From Buddleja alternifolia (Eukaryota; Streptophyta; Magnoliopsida; Lamiales; Scrophulariaceae): a DNA stretch of 64,000 nucleotides. Below are positions 1 to 10,700 of the stretch, in pieces. Below the pieces are notes generated by a model that had not been told where the DNA came from, did not search any database, and worked only from the letters and a program-made list of their open reading frames with translations. The stretch covers positions 33,090,814 to 33,154,813 of the forward strand of contig CM033392.1 in NCBI GenBank assembly GCA_019426215.1, written 5' to 3'. The position numbers and the translations under genes are program-made. Within the stretch, counting starts at the first letter, position 1. Each line of letters begins with the position of its first letter.

Positions 1-1684
1 TTAATCATATCGTATTTGTTTATTATCAATCAAGTTGCTATTATGATCATATTAATGAGTATAGTTATTTGGAATAGGTAATTATACTTACGAAATAGAT
101 TGAGCATCGCTCAAACTCTGGACTTGAGCTTTGGTATTCGATTGGACAAGGTGAGTTGTCTCTCAAAATTATAGTTATATGTCTTTCAAAACTGGAAGGA
201 GCACGTCATATATATATCTATGTACTTTCATCATACTTGAATGCTTGACATGAAAATGAATTTCAACACTTTCAAATCAAATCATGGACTCATTTTGCAT
301 TAACCATTTCTTGGCACGTTTCAAAGACATATCTTGCGAGAATAATTTTCCAGGCAGGTTTTGTGAAAATGATTTCAAGAAAACATTCTTTTAATGAAAT
401 TCTGAAAGAAAAAAATATTTGTTCGATTCAATATTCTTTCGTGAGCCAAAACGCTTCATTTAATCATTCGTGACATACATGATTGCATACTTGTTTCAAA
501 TGCATATTTTGCAAGCATGATTTCAAAATAAACATCGGTTTTTATGGATTTTGTGAAAGTACTCCATCATTTGGTTCTTGTATCGTGATCATTTGTCGTG
601 ATGGTGTTCTTGTGACGTGTTGCATCCTACGTGGTTGTATTGGGCCCAAGGTCGGGCGATGGATAGGACAGGGTTCGGCCGGTCAAGCATGGGCTTGCGG
701 TCTTAAACAGTTCCCGCTATCCACGTCCAGATCCACGCACCTAGGACGAAGTGCTCTGAGGGTGTATGGGTCACTTTTCATGTGGCATATTCCGGATATG
801 ACCAAATCGGGCATCGCGAGCCTGCGTAGGGAGGTATAAGGTGTGGGCTACAAGCCTTGCGTGTTCAGGGGTGATAAGGAAGAAGCTACGGGACCTAAAG
901 TGTCATGGGCGATTCATTGGACGCAGTGATATCGCTACACGACCCCCTTCAGCTTAATCGTGACGTGTGTAAATCTTATCGTGATTCATCTATACATGAC
1001 TTGTGTGTTTCATTGCGTAGTAGTTACTCATTTTATTGTGTGAAAAGCGTATTTTGAAAGAGCATGCACAAGTACTCGTTTTACGCATATTGTATACTTG
1101 CATTGAACTGCCTGTTATTTAAATGCATGTTTTAAAACGTGAGTATCATATCACTCGTTGCTTAACCTGTTCTTCTGAATGAAAATCCCATTTTCACTCA
1201 GGCTTTCAATGATCCTTGAACAAATCTTGGTTTTACCATTTATTGCTTAAATGGTTTTATGCATGCAAATATCATTTTAACTCATTTTTCCCATGATCCT
1301 TTGCAAAACAAAAAAAAAACTATTATTGTTTTCACCTTATTAATTTATCATTTTGGGGTCTAAAAACTATTTTAAGCACCTTTCACACGTACACTGGCGC
1401 TCACTAAGCCTTTGCTTATGTACTTCACTTTCTTCCTTCCAGTTAGAGGCAAGTCGAGAAGTGAAACTAGCTTGAAGGATCAGAGTATAAACTCGGACAA
1501 TCCTAGAGGTGAATGATGTAGATTGATGGATAGTAAGTTCGCATAGCTATTTAGTTGATGTATTGGGGTTGTGACCCGATAAGATGAATTGTTTAATTGT
1601 GTCCAGAATTTGGTTTGTACTACTGTAAGGATAGGATAACGCTTTTGTGTTGGATTCTTTAGGATTAAATTTAAGGGCGTTACA
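1..1684 (+). mobile_element. Gypsy (Tekay/Del-like) LTR, 3' part
   Basis: Non-coding DNA ending in GGGCGTTACA at 1675-1684, the usual 3' end of Del/Tekay chromovirus LTRs. A pyrimidine tract and AG before TTAGAGGCAAG near 1440 also resembles that group. No tRNA-complementary primer site follows, so this is a 3' or solo LTR; its left end is outside the window. The GC-rich stretch at 630-960 holds a 118-codon open frame with no recognisable domain. Family assignment rests on general resemblance, not on an alignment. Confidence 0.5.
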
Positions 1685-2324
1685 GGTACTATTTATAGGG
1701 TTTCTTGGGATTTGTTCGTTTGACACATGTGAGCGCGTGTACCTCACGTAGCGCGTTAAACAGTCCCTTTCTGACATTCCTGAAATTCTGCTGGTTCCGA
1801 TTGGACATGAGCAGGTTTTGAACTCTGATTTCTCACAGACTACTCAAAAGGTGGCTTGTCCACAAGTCATAATAGCTTATCACATTTAATGCATTTGAAT
1901 TTATTTCTCGTTGGAAATAAATATCCGCTGATGATTGCATTTAAGTCTTTCATGACTTGAGAATTTATTTCAGGTGAATCTGATCATGGATCGCTTGAGT
2001 GCTTTGAGCGCTTGATTCATAAATCCTGAAACAGTCCTTTAGCGTTTGACAGACGCTAAGAACAAATCTTCATCTTCACTTGACTTCAGACGCTGATCTT
2101 CAACTTCATCTCTAATAGACTCACCTAGAATTCTACTAGCAACTTGGTATCCGACGCTTAGTCTAAAATCTACAAAAATAAAAATTCCAAGCCTAACAAA
2201 ATTACAAACTTTCAAATGCTTATACAATTGTTCTATGAAAACATAAACTTACACTCTTTTAAGGTTTAACATAAAATCCTATCTTGTAATCATCAAAACA
2301 TCTAACATGAAATTTTCGTACAGC
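1685..2324 (-). mobile_element. Sirevirus LTR fragment
   Basis: Similar to the reverse-strand Sirevirus LTRs at 27639-28258 and 35520-36909. Shared blocks include the CTATTTATAG region, GGGATTTGTTCGTT, ATCACATTTAATGC, the aspartate-rich-looking TCTTCATCTTCA block, and ATCAAAACATCTAACATGAAA near the right edge. It lacks its outer end and any internal domain. It is bounded on the left by the gypsy LTR and on the right by the truncated LTR of copia A, so both edges are insertion or deletion junctions. Confidence 0.65.
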
Positions 2325-2720
2325 CTTGGATTAATTTGGTGAAATTAATTCAAGGACTAATTAATTATTTAGAAAAATTAATTTAGCTTGTGGGGACTTA
2401 TTGCTAGCTTGACAACGAGCCTGAGGGGTCACACACATAACTTAGTCTAGTACCTATTGGCTAATTAATTCTTTGTGAATTATGGTGGGATTAATTAATT
2501 GGATTTATTTAATCAAAGGATAAAGAATTAATTTAACTAGTTAATTAATAGTCCTATAATTGAATATTAGGATATTAAATTGGAAATGACTAATTAATTA
2601 ATTAGGGGAATGAAAATAAAATAATATATATGTAAATATACATAGTGCACGTGTGGCGTGCGTGTGAATTGTGTATATGTGGATTTGGTGGAAAGATTTA
2701 TCTTGCTCACCAAGTTTGTT

Positions 2721-2755
<35 letters not shown>

Positions 2756-2923
2756 CTAATATTCTATAAATATATTTATTAGAATCTTTAATTGGTTAAG
2801 GTAACTAATTAATAAGGAAGAATCCTATTAGCTATATGTTAGGATATTATTACCTATGGTAATATCTAGTTAGTTGGAAAGGAATCCAACTATTTGTGGA
2901 GAGAGAATAAAAGAAAAGAGATA

Positions 2924-2963
<40 letters not shown>

Positions 2964-3573
2964 CACGCCTCTCTCCTATTTTTTAGGGAGAGGGAGGCGT
3001 GTGATACACCTAAGGTATTATCCTAGGTGGACTATATATATATATATATGTATATTTCACCTTTTTTATAGCGTACAAACTAATGAATGAATGGAAAAAG
3101 TGATTTTGAGTTAGTTTTTGAAAAGAAAAATAAGTTTTCAGAAAAACGCTTTTTCTATTATTCTCTCACAATATTTTCTTTCACTTTAATTCTTCAAACT
3201 CAAGTGTTGAGTGCGAAGAACACTTGAATAATTCCAAACCCTTTTTCCTAAAAAGCCAAGATTCGATATCTCCTTGCTAGCACTGGTGGAAATAATGGAG
3301 GGTACAAGCTAGGGTGTGGATACATCTCAGAGGCGCAACGCTTGGGGCGCTAGGGCAAACCAATTCGAAGACTGCAGCAGGGAGTAGCTTAAAAAGACAT
3401 TGCTGCTTTAAGGTCTACAGGGGGTAAACACATGTAAACTAATATCTAGGATAGTTTAAGAATTCGATGGTTTCATGTTGACCTAGCCCTAATTTCGGGG
3501 ATTTTGTTTAATTTTTTGAAATTATATGTATTCCGCTGCGCCGGTTTCCCCGGGGGTTGTACCGATCCCAACA
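2325..3573 (+). mobile_element. Copia A 5' LTR, 5'-truncated
   Basis: Matches the right-hand ~1.19 kb of the LTR at 24092-26197 over its whole length and ends at the same ATCCCAACA. It is followed directly by an initiator tRNA-Met primer site, which makes it the 5' LTR. About 920 bp of its left part is missing. It contains two (AT)n tracts, longer here than in the 3' copy, and a GC-rich inverted repeat at 2961-3004. Confidence 0.85.
2961..3004 (+). repeat. Inverted repeat in copia A 5' LTR
   Basis: TCACACGCCTC pairs with GAGGCGTGTGA around a pyrimidine/purine inner stem (CTCTCC with GGGAGAG) and a short AT-rich loop. It sits directly after an (AT)n tract. The 3' LTR has the same structure at 25589-25632, with one change in the inner arm. 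Confidence 0.75.
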
Positions 3574-3574
3574 G

Positions 3575-3586
3575 TGGTATCAGACC
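3575..3586 (+). promoter_or_regulatory. Primer binding site, copia A (tRNA-iMet)
   Basis: TGGTATCAGACC lies one base after the LTR end. It matches the plant copia primer site complementary to initiator tRNA-Met (TGGTATCAGAGC) except near its 3' end. Confidence 0.85.
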
Positions 3587-3786
3587 TAAGGTTTAGACAT
3601 GGCTTAGATTCTTTTTTGTGTTTATATGCTTTAAAATTAGTTTTATTGCATATTGGAATTGATTGGATTTTCTGTTTAATTTTTGGATCCGTAGATTTGA
3701 TATTAATCTGAAAATTGAGGGCTGCTTTTTCTGTTTATAAAAAAAGAAAAAGAAAGAGGGGGTCGTCGTCGCACGGTAGTGCTGCC
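3587..3786 (+). other. Copia A leader, part 1
   Basis: Untranslated leader between the primer site and the point where copia B is inserted. It ends in a purine-rich run and GTCGTCGTCGCAC. That last sequence can pair with GTGCGAC at about 13771, on the other side of the B insertion, so B landed inside a GC-rich foldable part of the leader. Confidence 0.7.
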
Positions 3787-3791
3787 GAAAC
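3787..3791 (+). repeat. Target site duplication of copia B, left
   Basis: GAAAC immediately before the TG of the 5' LTR, repeated at 13753-13757 after the CA of the 3' LTR. A 5-bp duplication is normal for copia integrase. Confidence 0.95.
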
Positions 3792-5935
3792 TGAAAGAGT
3801 TAAGTGCCCGGTGCGCCATTTGTTGGGCGTAGTAGCCGACTCTTTAAACAGTCTTATATTGTATCTTGTCAAGTAATTTAATAAATGGCATTTTCTTCTT
3901 TATCTTATCATTCTATGCAATTAGATAAAGTCCCCTAGATCACTCTTAACCTATGAGATGTGTTTGGTATCGGGGATGCCAATCATGGAATACGTCTCTA
4001 AGGTTGTGGTCTTAAAGATGTTCCAAGTCATAGAATCATTGAGATAGGGATATCAATGACTCGTAAAGACTTGCACGTACAATGCACACTCTTGGAGAGT
4101 GTATCCTATTCCATGGATACTGATACGGTGTACATCAGTGCATGTATGTGGGTTCTCGTTGGGATCGAGTAAACTGAACAACCCCGCCGAGATTCCATAT
4201 TGGAGTCAATGTCGAATTTGGAATCTCCTCGGTTACGTAGGCATAAGATTGGTCCTCATGACTTGAGGCACCATTGGTCGTCTCGTGCATCGCCCACTGT
4301 ACTTAGATTTGTCACACGATTCCAGGTGAGTCATAAAGTGGGGCATATTGGGTCCAGTCTGGTTATGTACGGAAGCGCGTGAGTGCCAAGAAAGAATCCG
4401 TCACTGATCATTAGCATCGGCGCATATCCTATGTACTTCACAGTGTATTGACCATGGGAACCTCCGACCGGAGTAGTATCAATAAGGAGGAGCAGTGTTT
4501 CCTCGCTTGATTGATAAATTGGTCAATGTCACTTAGATCGATATACATAGAATCGAGTTACTGGGATTTCGACTGACATCCAAGTCCTAGATTCGATCGG
4601 GATATTTGATGGAAGGATTTTACTTATGCGAAAATTGTAATGCGGAAAGGTCACCTAATAATCGTTCATGGCTAGGTCTTCTTGGCGCGTGGCTAGTACT
4701 AACCTTGATTTGTAGGAACCATGAATTAATCGGTAATTAATTCTTGGTCGGATTAAAATACTTGGAGTAATTAAATCTAGCAATGAAAATTGCAAAGGCA
4801 CAACGGGGTTGTGTTCCTACTACTAGTACATGAACGAACCTACAATGGGGTTACACACTTACTCAAGAAAGTTCAATTGCTATGTGAATATTAATCCGGT
4901 TTAGGATTAAAGTGAAATTGATTAATGAGATTAATTAATTAAGTGGAAGACATTTTAATTAGTAGGCTTGGGAAAATAATTTTTCTATTAATTAATTTTG
5001 GAGATTAATCATTAACAGAAATTATTATTATCCGAGAATATATTTAAGCTACTAATTTTACTATTAATTAATCATGAAGATTATTTAATTAACAAGTCTT
5101 GGAAGATTTGGGAGTCATTTTAATTAAGTTGGACTTAATTAAATGAAGTCACAAGAGTGAAATTCAAAGCTAGTCAAAGTTTGACTTGTAATGTTTTTTA
5201 AATGAAGAAGAAAATGAAAAATATTCTCTTACACATGTGGTGGTAGTTGAGAATGGAATGGTAGGTGAGAATGAGGTGGTAGGTGAAGAAAAACAAGTCT
5301 TCTACTCCACCTAACACCATATGGCCGAAAATTGGTGGCTATAAAAGGAGGTGTTCTTGCTCTCATTTAAAACTTGATGAAAACTTAAAAAGAAAAAAAA
5401 ACGCTTAGAGCTTAGTTCTTCATCTCTAGATTTTTCTAGCTTCTCTTGTGATTCTTGAAGACTTTCTTCTATAGAACTTCTTCTTGAAGATTAGTTGTAA
5501 AAGATTATCTTCCATAGATATTTCTTTTAGTAACTCTTCTTGTCTTCCACCTTTCACTACATAGACTCCATTTCCTTAGAGCATATATCTAGCCAATCTT
5601 TTGCTTAAGGTATGAACTTACTTGAGGTGTGTCCTTGTAGAGGCTTCTTTCTTTAGGAGCTTATGGTGGTTTGATTCGAACCCCTCCATGTTGAGGTGAG
5701 GATTCGAAAATGAGAGCCAAAGTGTTTGGTGTGGTTTTCCTTGTGTTGTGGTTTTACACCCTCACTTTAATAAAACCCCAAATCTTGTAATCGGTTTAAA
5801 ACCCCTTTACTCGTATTAGTTTTTGTTGTGCATTACTTTGACCCCCTAGCTTGGGATGCCGATATATATGTGTTTTATATACTTTATTTCTTCCGTTGCG
5901 CCGGCATCGCTTGTGGGGGCATACCGATCCTTACA
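3792..5935 (+). repeat. Copia B 5' LTR
   Basis: Starts TGAAAGAGTTAAG, ends CCGATCCTTACA. It has a TATA box at 5340-5346 and AATAAA-like and T-rich sequence downstream. The 3' copy is 11609-13752, and a partial copy of the same family lies at 62138-62841. Confidence 0.97.
5340..5346 (+). promoter_or_regulatory. TATA box in copia B 5' LTR
   Basis: TATAAAA in the context GGCTATAAAAGGAGG, about 590 bp before the LTR end. It is the likely core promoter for the genomic transcript and is preserved in the 3' LTR at 13157-13163. Confidence 0.75.
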
Positions 5936-5936
5936 G

Positions 5937-5948
5937 TGGTATCAGAGC
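5937..5948 (+). promoter_or_regulatory. Primer binding site, copia B (tRNA-iMet)
   Basis: TGGTATCAGAGC, a perfect match to the plant copia initiator tRNA-Met primer site, one base after the LTR. Confidence 0.97.
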
Positions 5949-6356
5949 CCGGGTTATGCACATTAAAAACTTTGCATGTTTTTGCTTTCCGTTTCATGTA
6001 GTATTTTAACCGGTTGCTTAAATCTATATGTTACATTTGTTGATTTAATAATAGCTTGGGATTTGTCATCGTTTTTCTTAAAATCTTGGAGATTCTGTTT
6101 TTTTTTGAAACGATTGAAAATTAAGAGACACTAAAAGGGAAGGTAGAAACCCGGGCGAGGACCGTTTATATTGAACCCAAGCTACGAGACTTTGTGCGCA
6201 TCCGGCCGAAAGCTTTGTGTGCATAAGGATGTGCTCATTTAGTAGGACTCAATATCGCGAATCATTGCCAACCGTCAAAGGAAACTTGGCGGGGGTCAAG
6301 ACGGGGCTGACCATGGCCGATTCCACCCCTTGGTGGTCTCGACCATGGTCGAAAAA

Positions 6357-6378
6357 CTGTCCAGCAGTTGCTGGACAG
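6357..6378 (+). repeat. Perfect palindrome in copia B leader
   Basis: CTGTCCAGCA and TGCTGGACAG separated by GT, about 420 nt after the primer site. In RNA it forms a 10-bp hairpin or a self-complementary dimer. Copia H has a different perfect hairpin at the equivalent place (58001-58024). Confidence 0.85.
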
Positions 6379-7224
6379 TGTGTGCGCTGCTCGGTGGTGC
6401 ACGGTGCGTTGCCGGGCAGCGTACATGGGTGTGCGTATGCACACCATGTGCTTGATGGTTGGACCATCTTGACGTGGTGTGGTACACACGACCCGGGCCT
6501 TCAAGGACTCCTACCTTTGGCCCATTTCTTGATTTTGGAATCAACTTCCACGCGTTTTTGAGTTATTTAAAAGTTTGGAATTTTTGAAAACTCGAAAAAC
6601 TCGGTTTTTCCTCAAAACGTATAAATTCCAAAGTTATATTGTTTCAACTATGTGATGGGCTTATGATTAATTAATGCTTTGCATGTCATCTTCATACGCT
6701 TGATGGTTGATTTGCATAATGGATGGATTGTGGGTCGAGCCTTAGATTATTCAATTGGGTTGTAATTATTATTGGCCTCTATTTCAATTTGGTTGTATAT
6801 TTTATTTTCGCACTTTCTTTTTCATTTTATTGTAATCGAAGATGGAGACGAAGATGATGGACCATTATTGAAGATTATGTATGCCATTGGAAACTTATGT
6901 AATAGATAGGGCCTATTTTAATTTAGTACCCTAGATTACCTTAGATTCACCGGTGGCTCGGGTGGATCGCTTAGGGACCCACAATCATCCATATTTGTTT
7001 ACCGCTTTGTGGATGTCTTATATTATGTTTTCTTATATGCTACTTGGATTGCATGATCACATAATTAAAGATAATCCTTATCTTGATGAGACCTTGCATG
7101 TTGAAACCCCTCGCTTGATTTGTTTCAAGTAAATCCAAGAAATATTAAGTTTATGTGGAAATTGAATGAAGTTCTATTGTCCACGCCTTCCATCATAAGT
7201 GGTAGCATGTGAAATGCCATGAAG

Positions 7225-7534
7225 CTTGGCCCGCTGTCCATGAGTCGTGGGGTGGCGTCAAGTGGATTAGGCTGTGACCACCACTAAGCATAGAGATGCT
7301 CGTGGGATCGATTTGTCTAGGTGTCGTCCATGAGTCGTGGGGCACACTAGTCCGGTCGATTGACCATGAATATTTGATGGGCTTGACTTAACATTTACTA
7401 CCATATGGGCTCGTGTTCTCGGGGTATATGGGAAAGACGAGGCAAAATATCTTGAGAACTATATGTCGATATAGAAGGCCGGTAAGCCTACCATACGGAT
7501 TTATCATATGGGCTCGTGTTCTCGGGGCATATGA
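7225..7534 (+). repeat. Four-hairpin leader array, copia B
   Basis: Four short stem-loops at 7225-7262, 7317-7350, 7401-7431 and 7504-7534. The first two present CCATGAGTCGTGGGG in the loop. The last two present GGCTCGTGTTCTCGGGG. The stems are unrelated to each other: CTTGGC-CCGC with GTGG-GTCAAG, CTAG-TGT with ACACTAG, CCATAT(A) with TATATGG, and TCATATG with CATATGA. The GGGG at the loop end recurs at intervals of 90, 82 and 103 nt. The same layout is found in the leaders of copia A and H. A role in RNA packaging or Gag binding is inference. Confidence 0.6.
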
Positions 7535-7721
7535 AGAGTCGCTTATGGATCTCGAGCCCACTAGGGAGACCCGCATATCTCCTCGAATATCCATATAAGA
7601 GGGTTATGGAATTTGATAAAATAGTGGGAGACACGTACAATTAAAGACCGAATTATATGTGGACAAGATACATATTGAATGCTAATTGTTTTGCCTCGCT
7701 ATTTATTTTGTAGTTAACAAA

Positions 7722-10700
7722 ATGGCCAAAAATCCACTTTCAACAATCTTAGATTCAAATAGACTTGTCGGTCCCAACTACGCCGATTGGTACCGAAATC
7801 TTAAAATTGTGCTTCAAAGTGAGCGCAAGGATAGCGTATTAGATACGCCTTTGCCTCGCGTCACTCGCACAAGCACTGATGATGAACGTGCCGCTTTTGA
7901 TAAGTGGACCGATGATAATATCCAAGTGAGATGTATCATGATGGCTTCAATGACTAATGAGCTTCAAAAGCAATTTGAGCATGTGACCATCTCCAAGGAT
8001 ATTATCAAAAGTCTCGAGGAGCTTTATGGCACTCGAACTAGGAGGGAGAGATTCGCAATCTTTAAAGAGTTATTCCGTGCTCGTCTGCATGAGGGATCTT
8101 CGGTCGATGATCATGTTTTACGTATGATCAATCTTATTAATAAGCTTTCTGATCTTGGCGTAAAATTTGAGATCGAGCTTTCTGTTGACCTCGTGCTACA
8201 GTCCCTTCCGAAGTCGTTTGACCAATTTGTCATCAACTACAACATGAATCAACTTGAGGCTTCATTACCCGAGTTGTTGAACATGTTGAAGAGTGCAGAT
8301 GCCACCATCAAGAAAGATAAGCCGGTACTGCTTGTTGGTTCCTCATCCCGTTCTAAGGGCCGTAAGGCCAATAAGAATAAGGGGAAGAAGAACAACAACA
8401 AGAAAAAACAGTTGAAAGGCAAAGGTGGTGTAAAAAAGGCTAAGGGTACCGATCATGATGCGTGCTTCAATTGTGGTAAAAAGGGACAATGGAAGCGTAA
8501 TTGCACTGAACCAATGAATGGTATGTTTTATGTTGAAGTTAAAATACAATGGGATGCTTCTTGGGTGTTGGACACCGGATGTGGAGTTCACCTTTGCAAT
8601 GATTTGCAGGTGATGGCAAGAAGCAAACAGATAAGTAGAGGGGAGATGACCATGCGGTTTGGGAATGGAGCACGGGTTGCTGCCACGGCCGTAGGAACTA
8701 TCTACTTATTTTTTCCCAACAAAAACCGTATTATTTTGAACAATGTATTTTACATTCCGCAATTAATTAAGAACATCATTTCTGTACCCTTGTTGGACAA
8801 GGAAGGTTATAGTTTTGTTATCAAAAATGGAGCTTGCTCCATGTTTTATGATTCTTCTTTAATATTGGAATCAAAGTTGTCTCATGGCTTATACACGGTT
8901 CTCCCCGATACTCCAATCTTATTATCTCAACATGAGGAACATACTAGTAAGAGAAAGTTAGATAATCAAAATGATACATACCTGTTGCATGCTAGACTAG
9001 GCCATATCTCTAAAGATAGAATTCATAAGATGGCGAATAAGCTTGACCTTCGGGAAATGCTAGATATGCCAACTTGTGAATCTTGTCTAAAGGGTAAGAT
9101 GACCAAGTCACCATTTTCCGGGCAAATGGAGCGAGCTACTAACCTTTTGGACTTTGTCCATACGGATGTATGTGGTCCGCTTAATGTAAGCACTAAAGGG
9201 AACCATTCTTACTTCATAACCTTCACCGACAACTTTTCGAGGTATGGTTACGTGTATCTTATGAGATACAAGTCTGAAGCCTTTGAGAGGTTCAAGGAGT
9301 TTAGACATGAAGTAGAGAAGCAAATGGGAAGAAGTATCAAAGCTCTTCGATCGGATCGAGGGGGAGAATACTTGTCCCATGAATTCCTTGATTATCTAAA
9401 AGACAATGGGATTGTCTCTCAGTGGACTCCGCCCGGTACTCCCCAACTTAATGGGGTAAGCGAGCGAAGGAATCGGACCTTGATGGACATGGTTCGATCC
9501 ATGATGAGTTTCACTGGACTTCCTCTTTCCTTCTGGGGATATGCCCTAGAATCTGCGACGCATCTATTAAATAGAGTACCGTCAAAGAGTGTCTCCAAGG
9601 TGCCATATGAAATGTGGTTTGGTAAACCACCCACTTATAAATACCTAAGGGTATGGGGTTGCTCGGCTTATGTCAAGCAACTAGTGGGCGATAACTTGGA
9701 TGCAAGATCCTCCTTATGTAAGTTTGTGGGATATCCAAAGGAATCCTATGGATATTATTTCTACAACCCATCAGAACATAAAGTGTTTGTTTCAAGGAAC
9801 GCTACCTTCTTAGAGAAGGAATTTCTATTGGATAGAAATGGCGAGGTTGCAGAACTTGAGGAAACTCAAGAACCACAAAAGGGTTCACCTGATACCACAG
9901 ATGCACAACCAGAAGTAGTAGCAAGTACACAACATCCTCGAAGATCCGAAAGGATCCCGAAACAACCTGAGAGGTATGGTTTCTTGCTTGATAGCAACGA
10001 GGATGGTAATTCCCCTGATCCAAGAACATATGGGGAAGCGACGTTGGACGTCGATTCGGGAAAATGGTTAGAAGCCATGCAATCCGAGATGGACTCCATG
10101 CACTCCAACAAGGTTTGGACCTTGGTAGATCCACCTGACGGGTCTAAACTCGTAGGCTGCAAGTGGATCTATAAGCGAAAGCTTGGAGCAGATGGAGAAG
10201 TAGTCACCTACAAGGCACGTCTCGTGGCGAAAGGTTACACTTAGAGGCAAGGAATTGACTATGATGAAACCTTTTCACCAGTGGCGATGGTCAAATCCAT
10301 TCGGATACTTCTAGCCATAGTTGCATATTTAGACTATGAAATATGGCAGATGGATGTGAAAACTGCTTTCCTCAATGGTAAAATAGAGGAAGAGCTTTAC
10401 ATGGAGCAGCCCGAGGGCTTCGCATCCATAGGAAGTGAGCACAAGGTGTGCAAACTTCAGAGATCTATTTATGGACTCAAACAGGCTTCCCGAAGCTGGA
10501 ACAAGTGTTTTGATGATACTGTACAAACATATGGTTTTCTTCAAAATGCTGATGAAGCATGTGTGTACAAAAGGGCTAGTGGGAGCACGATAACATTTTT
10601 GGTGCTTTACGTTGATGACATTCTATTGTTTGGAAACAACATAGGAATGTTGCAAGAAACGAAAGCGTGGTTATCCACACAATTCTCAATGAAGGATATG

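Larger units (their letters stand above)
5949..7721 (+). other. Copia B 5' leader
   Basis: A 1.77-kb untranslated leader, long for a copia element. A GC-rich island at about 6150-6510 contains a perfect 22-bp palindrome (6357-6378) and a 7-bp stem with a 4-nt loop at 6428-6445. Several overlapping frames of 70-114 codons are open in this island on both strands, which its base composition explains. An AT-rich stretch follows, then the four-hairpin array at 7225-7534, and 188 nt later the gag start. Confidence 0.8.

Noticed and set aside
483..839. 118-codon open frame in the first kilobase
   Set aside because: Lies within gypsy LTR sequence, in a GC-rich stretch, with no domain or homologous frame elsewhere.
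4200..4382. 60-codon frame repeated at 12017-12199 and 62546-62728
   Set aside because: It is part of the B-family LTR. The third copy differs mostly at amino-acid-changing sites, so the frame is kept open by LTR similarity, not by selection on a protein.
6217..6561. 114-codon frame and three overlapping minus-strand frames in copia B leader
   Set aside because: Overlapping open frames on both strands in a GC-rich palindromic island; no counterpart in copia H or A leaders.
7401..7534. Short spaced direct repeats in the leader as a CRISPR array or tRNA cluster
   Set aside because: Only two to four repeats, each in its own hairpin with unequal spacing, in a plant retrotransposon leader; no tRNA arms or anticodon loops.
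10242..10244. Programmed readthrough of the copia B TAG
   Set aside because: Context is ACT TAG AGG, not a known leaky context. Its position inside reverse transcriptase makes no sense for Gag/Pol ratio control, and a single C-to-T change explains it.
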